7,320 nt of DNA from Christensenella sp. Its GTDB lineage: Bacteria; Bacillota; Clostridia; Christensenellales; Maliibacteriaceae. The notes under the pieces were generated by a model. It was given only the letters and a program-made list of their open reading frames with translations. It had not been told where the DNA came from and did not search any database. Both the position numbers and the translations under genes were made by a program. The number at the start of each line of letters is the position of its first letter. Position 1 is the first letter of the stretch. Of the stretch, positions 1-5,274 are shown one piece after another. Location: positions 1-7,320 of the forward strand of contig JAHZHV010000227.1 of NCBI GenBank assembly GCA_019420085.1, given 5' to 3'.

Positions 1-588
1 TGACAGCAGCTTCAAGCCGTCCTCACCGCTTTTTTCCGGGCAGAACTGCACGCCAAAAACGTTGTCACGGTGTGCGACGCTGACAAAATCCATGCCGAAT
101 TCCGTAATCCCCGCCGTATGCGCGGCGGTGACATCCAGCGCCCAATAGTCATGCAGGAAATAGAAGCTGTGCATATCAAGCCCTTTTAAAAGCGGACAGC
201 CGTTGATGCTCTGTACGGTGTTCCAGCCGTAGTGGGGAAAGCGCGGACCGCCGCTGACGCGCACAAGACGGTCGGCAAATACGGCAAGTCCCGTATGGCG
301 GCCGCCCTGATCGCTGCCCGAAAACAGCAGCTGCATACCCAGGTTGACGCCTAAAATCGGTGTGCCGTTGGTAATGGCGCGTACGATGGCGTCGGAAAGG
401 CCGTCGCTGTTCAGACGCGCGATGGCGTCGGGGAACAGGCCGTCTCCATAGAGAATGATGCGTTTTGCCGCCACGATGTCGGCGGCGCCGGATATTTGAT
501 GCACTTTGCAGCCGATGCGATTGAGCGCGCCCCGCATGGCGAGGCGGTTCGTCGGCCCGCAGGCGATAATCGATACGGATTTAGCCAA
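1..588 (-). CDS. hisH: HisH-like class I amidotransferase domain with lost catalytic residues (3' end cut by window)
   Basis: HisH normally hydrolyses glutamine and channels ammonia to HisF in imidazole glycerol phosphate synthase (histidine pathway, cytoplasm). The reading frame is open through 196 codons and runs off the left edge. HisH is usually about 200-210 residues, so only a few are missing. HisH hallmarks, numbered from the TTG at 588: IIACGPTN (7-14), LGMQLLF (83-89), FPHYGWN (117-123), FYFLHDY (142-148), GVQF (179-182) and PEKSG (184-188). The nucleophile Cys of GxCLGMQ is Asn82 (codon 345-343). The catalytic His of QFHPEKS is Cys183 (codon 42-40). The third triad residue, Glu185, is kept. 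The PGVG oxyanion strand reads YGDG (47-50). I therefore infer no normal glutaminase activity; a role as HisF scaffold or another binding role is possible. The TTG start is chosen because AAGGAG lies 10 bases upstream; an in-frame GTG at 597 is only one base from AAGGAG. It has its own promoter and lies downstream of the glgA terminator. Family assignment is firm; function is not. Confidence 0.85.
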   Translation of the reverse strand, partial: MAKSVSIIACGPTNRLAMRGALNRIGCKVHQISGAADIVAAKRIILYGDGLFPDAIARLNSDGLSDAIVRAITNGTPILGVNLGMQLLFSGSDQGGRHTGLAVFADRLVRVSGGPRFPHYGWNTVQSINGCPLLKGLDMHSFYFLHDYWALDVTAAHTAGITEFGMDFVSVAHRDNVFGVQFCPEKSGEDGLKLLS

Positions 589-598
589 GGCGTTCACA

Positions 599-604
599 CT
601 CCTT
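599..604 (-). promoter_or_regulatory. Ribosome binding site of the HisH-like gene
   Basis: AAGGAG reads on the minus strand 10 bases before the TTG at 588. The same 10-base spacing is seen for glgD and glgA, which favours TTG over the in-frame GTG at 597 that nearly abuts the site. No ATG is available near this position. Confidence 0.7.
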
Positions 605-606
605 AT

Positions 607-622
607 GTCCGAAGATTCGGAC
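607..622 (-). promoter_or_regulatory. Leader hairpin or operator-like palindrome before the HisH-like gene
   Basis: GTCCGAATCTTCGGAC on the minus strand has 7-base arms that are exact inverted repeats around a 2-base centre. As RNA it would fold into a 6-bp stem with a 4-base loop. It ends only two bases before the AAGGAG ribosome site. It lies in the predicted leader, about 40-55 bases after the likely transcription start. It could affect ribosome access, protect the transcript, or be a protein-binding site in DNA; the sequence does not decide which. No U-run follows, so it is not a terminator. Confidence 0.5.
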
Positions 623-667
623 GCTGCTTTTACGCGGCGGCACGGCCACGAATATGGTTCAGAATTC

Positions 668-676
668 ATTATACCA
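668..676 (-). promoter_or_regulatory. Extended -10 promoter for the HisH-like gene
   Basis: The minus strand reads TGGTATAAT: a perfect TATAAT (673-668) with the extended TG one base upstream. The hexamer 17 bases further upstream (696-691, TTTCTT) is a poor -35, as is common for extended -10 promoters. Transcription would start near 661 and give a leader of about 70 bases. The site lies between the glgA terminator and the gene, so the HisH-like gene is probably transcribed separately from the glycogen operon. Confidence 0.65.
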
Positions 677-747
677 TTTTTGCCGTGCGGAAGAAAGGGT
701 TGTCCCGCGATCCGTGCGGGAAAATGCGGTAATGGATACACAAATAT

Positions 748-786
748 AAAAAAACGGCGCAGACACCTGGTTTGGTGTCCACGCCG
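748..786 (-). terminator. Intrinsic terminator of the glycogen operon, after glgA
   Basis: On the minus strand a 13-bp stem (786-774 with 767-755, including two G-U pairs) closes a 6-base loop and is followed by seven Us (754-748). It begins 28 bases after the glgA stop codon. It is a textbook rho-independent terminator and marks the end of the glgB/glgCDA transcript. The plus-strand reading has no U-run after the stem, so it acts in one direction. Confidence 0.9.
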
Positions 787-814
787 CGCTTTTGATCAGG
801 ATTCATCCAATGCC

Positions 815-2821
815 TCAGCGCTGAATCGAAGCGTACAATTCGCTGTAGCGCCTGGCCGAAAGCGTCCAGGAAAAATCGCGCGTCATGGCGTTGTGCATGA
901 GCGCGGCATGATGCGCGGGACGCTCGTGATAGACTTTGAGGGCATATTCAACGGTGCCCATCATTTCATGCGCATTGTAGTTGTTGAACGCATAGCCGTT
1001 GCCGGTTACTTCGTATTCATTGTACGGATCTACCGTATCGGCAAGACCGCCGGTCTTGCGCACGATCGGTAGCGTTCCATAGCGCATACTCATCATCTGC
1101 GAAAGACCGCATGGCTCAAACAGCGATGGCATCAGGAAGAAATCGCAGCCGGCATAGATGCGGTGCGACAGCGGGTAGTTCAGCTCAATATGTGCCGCGA
1201 TCCGACCCGGATAGGCGGACGATGCCCAGCGGAAGAAGTCCTCGTATTCCCGTTCGCCGGTACCAAGAATTGCCATCTGGATGTCGTTGTGATCCATCAG
1301 ATCCGTCAGCACACAACGTACCAGATCCAGCCCCTTTTGCGACGTAAGCCGCGATACCATGCCGATCAGCGGCACGTCAGGCCGCTCGTGCAGCCACATT
1401 TCATGCTGCAGCGAACGCTTGCACTCCGCTTTGCCGGCAAGGTCATCTGCACTGAAGTGCGCCGGAATCAGCCCGTCCAGCTGGGGATTGTACTCCTGCA
1501 TGTCCAATCCGTTGACAACGCCGAAGAGCTTCTGTGCGCGGCTGCGAAGCAGGCCGTCCAGATTCTCGCCGAAGAAGCCCGTCTGGATTTCATAGGAATA
1601 GGTCGGACTGACTGTCGTGACCAGATCGGAAAAGACGATGCCGCCTTTCATGAAGTTAATGTCGTGGTTAAATTCCAGACACTCCGGATTGTTGTAGCGG
1701 GCATCGATAAACAGCATGCCTTCCACAAGCGGCCAGGAGAAAATGCCCTGGAATTTCAGGTTGTGGATCGTATAGACGCAGCGAATCCGCGCGTAGGCAG
1801 GATTAAAGGAGTACTGCGCACGCAGCAGGAAGGGAATCATGCCGCTTTGCCAGTCGTGGCAGTGCAGCACATCCGGGAACAGGTTCAGATGCCCGATGAC
1901 CTCCAGTACCGCCCGGCAGAAAAAGCTGTAGCGCTCCGCTTCAAACGGACCCATTTCCGTATAGACGCCGCTGAAGCCGAAGTAGAACTCGTTGTCCACA
2001 AAATAGTAGGTGACGCCGTCATACTCCAGAGAAAACACGCCGCAGTACTGCGTGCGCCAGCCAAGCTGGACGGTGAAATTGGTCAGGTACTGCATCCGCT
2101 CCACAAAGTGATAGGGGATATCGCGATACTTGGGAAGAATGACTGCCACGCGGTTGCCCTGTGCCGCCTGTTCTTTGGGCAGACTTGCAAGCACATCCGC
2201 AAGGCCGCCGGTTTTGATAAACGGCTGTGCTTCGCTTGCGGCGTGAAGAATGAACATCTTTGGCATATCGTCGTTTCCTCCCTTCTGCGCCTCTGCGGCC
2301 GGTTCCGCTGCAGCATCGTCAACCGGTTCATTTTCCTGCGGTGCTTCCGCTGCTGCGTTGGCTGCGGGTATGGCTTCCGCTTCGGATGCAGCGGATGCTT
2401 CGGCCGTTTCCGGCTCTGTCCCTGCGGTGGGCGCGCCGTCCTGTGCAAGCGGCATTTCGGCCTGTACAGGCGCTACGGACACAGCCGCAACAGGCGTTTC
2501 GACTGTTTCCGGTTCAGCCGGCATGCCGGCTGCGGGCGCTTTTGCCTTTGCCGCGGAAGGCTTCTTGGATTTGGCCGCGGATGCGCTCTTTTTTGCCGCC
2601 GTCTTTTTTGCCGCAGATGTTGACTTTGCTGCGGACGCTGCTTTGGACGTCGTGCGCTTGGCGGGCGCCTTGGCGTCGCTTTTGGGCGCGGCGGCTTTTT
2701 TCACCGTTGATTTTGCGGCGGGTGTTTTTTCCTGCGGTGTTTTATTTTGTTCGGCTGCCGGTTCAGCAGTGTTTTGCACGGCAGCGTCATCAGGCGGTTT
2801 TGCCGCAGCTTTTTTTGCCAT
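815..2821 (-). CDS. glgA: Glycogen synthase GlgA (GT5) with a long low-complexity N-terminal extension
   Basis: Transfers glucose from ADP-glucose to the non-reducing end of alpha-1,4-glucan in the cytoplasm. Of the 668 residues, 186-668 (483) match a normal bacterial GlgA in length. Visible motifs are KTGGLADV (203-210, ADP-glucose site), HCHDWQSG (320-327), SRLTSQKGLDL (490-500, with the conserved Arg491 and Lys496), LFEPCGLSQ (567-575, catalytic Glu569) and the C-terminal KTGGLADTV (589-597). This fits two Rossmann domains of the GT-B fold (GT5). Residues 1-185 are extra: Ala/Lys/Ser/Pro-rich, basic to about residue 98, then Ala/Glu/Pro-rich and acidic. No signal peptide or membrane segment is seen. 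The ATG at 2821 shares one base with the glgD stop (TGATG) and has AAAGGAG 10 bases upstream, so the long form is probably translated. An in-frame ATG at 2266 with its own strong ribosome site could give the canonical short form. It is the last gene of the operon, ending just before a terminator. Confidence 0.95.
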   Translation of the reverse strand: MAKKAAAKPPDDAAVQNTAEPAAEQNKTPQEKTPAAKSTVKKAAAPKSDAKAPAKRTTSKAASAAKSTSAAKKTAAKKSASAAKSKKPSAAKAKAPAAGMPAEPETVETPVAAVSVAPVQAEMPLAQDGAPTAGTEPETAEASAASEAEAIPAANAAAEAPQENEPVDDAAAEPAAEAQKGGNDDMPKMFILHAASEAQPFIKTGGLADVLASLPKEQAAQGNRVAVILPKYRDIPYHFVERMQYLTNFTVQLGWRTQYCGVFSLEYDGVTYYFVDNEFYFGFSGVYTEMGPFEAERYSFFCRAVLEVIGHLNLFPDVLHCHDWQSGMIPFLLRAQYSFNPAYARIRCVYTIHNLKFQGIFSWPLVEGMLFIDARYNNPECLEFNHDINFMKGGIVFSDLVTTVSPTYSYEIQTGFFGENLDGLLRSRAQKLFGVVNGLDMQEYNPQLDGLIPAHFSADDLAGKAECKRSLQHEMWLHERPDVPLIGMVSRLTSQKGLDLVRCVLTDLMDHNDIQMAILGTGEREYEDFFRWASSAYPGRIAAHIELNYPLSHRIYAGCDFFLMPSLFEPCGLSQMMSMRYGTLPIVRKTGGLADTVDPYNEYEVTGNGYAFNNYNAHEMMGTVEYALKVYHERPAHHAALMHNAMTRDFSWTLSARRYSELYASIQR
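2264..2282 (-). promoter_or_regulatory. Internal ribosome binding site and alternative start of glgA (M186)
   Basis: Inside glgA the minus strand has GGGAGG (2282-2277), then a 10-base spacer, then ATG (2266-2264). The in-frame translation from here is MPKMFILHAASEAQPF, which is exactly where ordinary GlgA proteins begin. The spacing equals that of the glgD start and the long glgA start. It may be an active second start, giving a 483-residue protein, or a relic of the ancestral glgA start before the extension was added. In the long form these bases encode Lys-Gly-Gly-Asn-Asp-Asp. Confidence 0.55.
2267..2821 (-). other. Region encoding the disordered, charge-polarised N-terminal extension of GlgA
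   Basis: These 555 bases encode residues 1-185 of long GlgA. Residues 1-100 hold about 22 Lys and one Arg against 6 acidic residues, in AAK, AKK and KSAS-like runs that resemble histone H1 tails. Residues 101-185 hold about 19 Asp/Glu and a single Lys, with many Ala and Pro. No aromatic residue occurs in the whole segment, so it is very likely disordered. It is not part of any GlgA domain I know. The segment fills precisely the space between the glgD stop and the canonical glgA start. A role in tethering, phase behaviour or partner binding is inference only. Confidence 0.8.
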
Positions 2822-3948
2822 CAGATCACGGCTCCTTTCGCAATGACGACGGGGTAGGTATCCTGACCGATCAGCGTGCGGCCGCTGCGGACGATGACGT
2901 CCTTATCCAGGATGACATTTTCCAGCACGCAGCCGTCCTGTACCTCGCAATCCTGGAAGATGATGCTGTTGCGGATGACGGCGCCGCGGCCGATTTTGAC
3001 ACCGCGGAACAGGACGCTGTTTTCCACGCTGCCTGCAATGACGCAGCCGTCGGCAAGTGAAGAGTTGGTTGCGCTGCCTTCGGCGACATAGCGTGTGGGA
3101 ACCTCGTCGCGGACTTTGGTATAGATGGGCGCCTGTTCGTCAAGGAACAGCTCGGCGCGGATTTTATCGTCCAGAAGATCCATGCAGCTTTTAAAGTAAT
3201 GCTGTGTGGAGTGCATCGGTGCGACATAGCCGTTATGCCGGCAGCCGTAAATACGCAGGCGATCCAGATTCTTAAGCAGAATACCTTCCACAAAGCGCGT
3301 CTCTCCGGTGGAAAGCGCCGCGTCGGCAAGGTAGGTAATCAGCGTTTTGTCCACGATGAACGTACCGGTCATCACGCGGGGACCCTGCGGGTTAATCGGG
3401 TTAAACGCCACACCGCGGATGCGGCCGCCGCGTGCCACGTCCAAAATGACGGGGTTGTTCATGCGCGCGACTTCCTCCTCGTCGGCATGCCAGTACATCA
3501 GCGTGATATCGGCCTTCTTGACAAGGTGATACTCGATCATGGGACGGAAATCCGCCTTATACAAAATCGTGGAATCACAGAAGATCATGTATTTCTGCGA
3601 ACTGCGCTTCAAATATGCGGAGATGCCGCGAAGCGCCTCGACGACGCCGTTGTAGACGCCGGGATTGTCACGCGTGACAAAGGGCGGCAGGATAAACAGA
3701 CCGTCGCGCTTGCGGTTCAAGTCCCACTCGCGGCCGCCGGAGATATGGTCCATGACGGAATGATAGTTTTTCTGTGTAATGACGCCGACATTGCGCACGC
3801 CGGAATTGACCAGATTGCTTAAAAAGAAGTCGATCAGGCGATACCGCGCGTAAATGGGCATGGCGGCGATGCTGCGCGACTGCGCCAACTCCTGTAAATA
3901 GTGATCGTTATCACCGGTGTAAATGACACCGAGCACATCGCTCATCAT
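2821..3948 (-). CDS. glgD: GlgD, non-catalytic partner subunit of ADP-glucose pyrophosphorylase
   Basis: This 375-residue protein has the fold and layout of ADP-glucose pyrophosphorylase: an N-terminal nucleotidyltransferase domain (about 1-250), then a C-terminal left-handed beta-helix (about 285-365) with hexapeptide-like repeats such as GCVIAG and GAVIRN. The shared core is clear in RYRLIDFFLSNLVNSG (35-50), GGREWDLNRKRDGLFILPP (71-89) and YKAD (130-133). The GlgC nucleotide loop LAGGQGSRL is replaced by IYTGDNDHYL (9-18), SGDHIY is replaced by FCDSTILY (123-130), and no EEKP sugar-phosphate motif is present. It is therefore GlgD and not a second GlgC. In Bacillota, GlgD joins GlgC in a mixed tetramer and raises or tunes its activity. 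Its ATG overlaps the glgC stop by four bases (ATGA), with AAGGAGG 10 bases upstream; a second ATG follows immediately (3945). The stop overlaps the glgA start. Subunits made in step would suit a mixed complex. Confidence 0.95.
   Translation of the reverse strand: MMSDVLGVIYTGDNDHYLQELAQSRSIAAMPIYARYRLIDFFLSNLVNSGVRNVGVITQKNYHSVMDHISGGREWDLNRKRDGLFILPPFVTRDNPGVYNGVVEALRGISAYLKRSSQKYMIFCDSTILYKADFRPMIEYHLVKKADITLMYWHADEEEVARMNNPVILDVARGGRIRGVAFNPINPQGPRVMTGTFIVDKTLITYLADAALSTGETRFVEGILLKNLDRLRIYGCRHNGYVAPMHSTQHYFKSCMDLLDDKIRAELFLDEQAPIYTKVRDEVPTRYVAEGSATNSSLADGCVIAGSVENSVLFRGVKIGRGAVIRNSIIFQDCEVQDGCVLENVILDKDVIVRSGRTLIGQDTYPVVIAKGAVI
2832..2838 (-). promoter_or_regulatory. Ribosome binding site for the long glgA form
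   Basis: AAAGGAG lies on the minus strand 10 bases before the ATG at 2821, inside the last codons of glgD. It supports translation of the extended protein rather than use of the internal start only. Confidence 0.65.
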
Positions 3949-5171
3949 TGCGCGGATTCCTCCTTTTTGGGATAGACGTCTTTGCCGAGCATCTGGCCCG
4001 GTTCGATGGTTTCATTGTCGGGAACGTGGCACTCCGAGCCGACGACGGTCACGGGCGGCATCTGGTCGGGCGCGGCGCCGGATGCATCCTGCCCGACGAC
4101 GGCGTTTTTGCCGATGTAGGTATCCACGCCGATGATGGCGCGGTAGACCTTTGCGCCGCGGTCGATGATCGCGCCGGGCATGATGACCGAGTCGATGACC
4201 TCGGCGTCGCGCCGCACGACGGCGTTGGTGGAAATGATGCTGTGACGCACCGTGCCGTTGACGTGCGAGCCTTCCGTCAGCAGGGAACGCGAAACGTGCG
4301 CCAGGCGGCCGATGTGATGCGGCGGAGAGCCGACGTTGCGCGCGTAGACGCGGAAGCGCTTGTCATACATGTCCAGCTTGGGCGGGTCCGCAAGAAGGTC
4401 CATGTTGCCTTCCCAGAGACTGTCGATCGTGCCGACATCCTTCCAGTAGCCGCGGAAGGGGTAGGCAAACATGCGCTTGCCGTCGCCGAGCATGGCGGGG
4501 ATGATGTTCATGCCGAAGTCATTGTTGGACTTGGGGTTCTTTTCATCCGCCATCAGATAGTCGCGCAGCACGTTCCAGGTAAACACATACACGCCCATGG
4601 ACGCCTTATTGCTCTTGGGCTGCTTGGGCTTTTCCTCAAATTCATAGATGGAGCCGTCGTCGTTGGTGTTCATGATGCCGAAGCGGCTTGCATCCTCCCA
4701 CGGCACTTCGATGACGGCGATCGTCGCGTCGGCAGCGTTGCGGCTGTGGTAGGAGATCATGGCCGAATAGTCCATCGTATAGATGTGGTCGCCCGAGAGG
4801 ATGAGCACGTATTCGGGATGATACTGTTCGATAAACGCCATGTTCTGATAGATGGCGTTGGCCGTGCCCTTATACCATTCGCCGGTCTTGCCGGTGACAT
4901 AGGGGGGCAGGATAAAGACGCCGCCGTTGTTGCGGTCCAGATCCCAGGGCTGACCGCCTGCGATGTAGTTGTTCAGCTCCAGGGGGCGATACTGTGTCAG
5001 CACGCCGACGGTGTCGATGTCCGAGTTGATGCAGTTGGAAAGCGTAAAGTCAATAATGCGGTATTTGCCGCCGAAGGGCACCGCGGGCTTGGCCATGTCG
5101 CGTGTCAGCACGCCCAGCCGTGAACCCTGACCGCCTGCCAAAAGCATTGCGACGCAGCGTTTGGATTTCAT
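3945..5171 (-). CDS. glgC: Glucose-1-phosphate adenylyltransferase GlgC (ADP-glucose pyrophosphorylase)
   Basis: Makes ADP-glucose and pyrophosphate from ATP and glucose-1-phosphate, the committed step of bacterial glycogen synthesis in the cytoplasm. The 408 residues have the usual family length. Motifs in order are MLLAGGQGSRLGVLTR (9-24, nucleotide loop), KPAVPFGGKYRIIDF (28-42), GQPWDLDRNNGG (73-84), LSGDHIYTMDY (125-135, catalytic Asp128), EFEEKP (177-182, with Lys181 in the glucose-1-phosphate site) and GYWKDVGTIDSLWEGNMDLL (241-260). A left-handed beta-helix domain follows from about 290 to 385. All key residues are present, in contrast to GlgD next door. The ATG at 5171 puts the nucleotide loop at the usual distance from the N-terminus. 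Its ribosome site is 14 bases upstream, rather far. The gene is first of the overlapping glgC-glgD-glgA block and is separated from glgB by 103 bases containing a palindrome. It may have its own promoter in the 3' end of glgB. Confidence 0.97.
   Translation of the reverse strand: MKSKRCVAMLLAGGQGSRLGVLTRDMAKPAVPFGGKYRIIDFTLSNCINSDIDTVGVLTQYRPLELNNYIAGGQPWDLDRNNGGVFILPPYVTGKTGEWYKGTANAIYQNMAFIEQYHPEYVLILSGDHIYTMDYSAMISYHSRNAADATIAVIEVPWEDASRFGIMNTNDDGSIYEFEEKPKQPKSNKASMGVYVFTWNVLRDYLMADEKNPKSNNDFGMNIIPAMLGDGKRMFAYPFRGYWKDVGTIDSLWEGNMDLLADPPKLDMYDKRFRVYARNVGSPPHHIGRLAHVSRSLLTEGSHVNGTVRHSIISTNAVVRRDAEVIDSVIMPGAIIDRGAKVYRAIIGVDTYIGKNAVVGQDASGAAPDQMPPVTVVGSECHVPDNETIEPGQMLGKDVYPKKEESAQ
3959..3965 (-). 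promoter_or_regulatory. Ribosome binding site of glgD
   Basis: AAGGAGG, a near-full anti-SD match, lies within the last codons of glgC, 10 bases before the first of two tandem ATG codons (3948 and 3945). Spacing favours the first ATG. Confidence 0.7.
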
Positions 5172-5185
5172 GATTGCGTTTCACA

Positions 5186-5191
5186 CTCCTT
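5186..5191 (-). promoter_or_regulatory. Ribosome binding site of glgC, unusually distant
   Basis: AAGGAG lies 14 bases before the glgC ATG at 5171, compared with 10 for glgD and glgA. No in-frame start codon lies closer: the GTG inside AAGGAGTGTGAAACGC is out of frame. The same 12-base string AAGGAGTGTGAA occurs before the HisH-like gene. Confidence 0.55.
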
Positions 5192-5231
5192 GTCTATGAA
5201 TTTGTATGGTTACCGGATGATGTCTTATACC

Positions 5232-5260
5232 GAAAAACGCAGTCGGCGACCGCGTTTTTC
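5232..5260. terminator. Palindromic hairpin between glgB and glgC (terminator or attenuator)
   Basis: The outer 9-base arms, GAAAAACGC and GCGTTTTTC, are exact inverted repeats. Inner pairing continues (GGTC with GACT, one G-U), giving a 13-bp stem with a 3-base loop on the minus strand. A G+C-rich core followed by five Us gives it intrinsic terminator character on both strands. It lies 14 bases after the glgB stop and about 60 bases before the glgC start. It may end part of the glgB transcripts, or act as an attenuator or 3'-end processing element. Because glgC-D-A belong to the same pathway, full separation is uncertain. Confidence 0.6.
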
Positions 5261-5274
5261 AAAAAAACAACTAT

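Noticed and set aside
506..1072. Plus-strand open frames across 496-1072
   Set aside because: They overlap the minus-strand HisH-like gene, its promoter, the glgA terminator and the glgA 3' end, and show no recognisable family motifs. They are mirror frames of G+C-rich DNA.
1163..2623. Long plus-strand open frame (486 codons) opposite glgA
   Set aside because: It lies wholly within glgA on the other strand. Its translation is Arg/His/Cys-rich with no domain pattern, typical of an antisense shadow.
2578..2816. Slippery heptamers (A AAA AAG twice near 2587-2612, and A7 just after the glgA ATG) as programmed -1 frameshift sites
   Set aside because: They follow simply from Ala-Lys-Lys codons in the basic tail. 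I see no clear downstream stem or pseudoknot placed for stimulation, and the zero frame already gives the full GlgA.
2821..3948. GlgD as a broken or second catalytic GlgC
   Set aside because: Loss of the nucleotide loop and of the EEKP motif is normal for the GlgD family in Bacillota, and the frame is complete with coupled start and stop.
3948..5123. Long plus-strand open frame (391 codons) opposite glgC
   Set aside because: It mirrors glgC codon for codon and is rich in Val, Asp, His and Gly without motifs; glgC itself has every family motif.
5192..5230. Promoter between the palindrome and glgC using TATAAG (about 5229-5224) or TACAAA
   Set aside because: Neither has an acceptable -35 at 16-18 bases; the TATAAT inside the glgB end is better.
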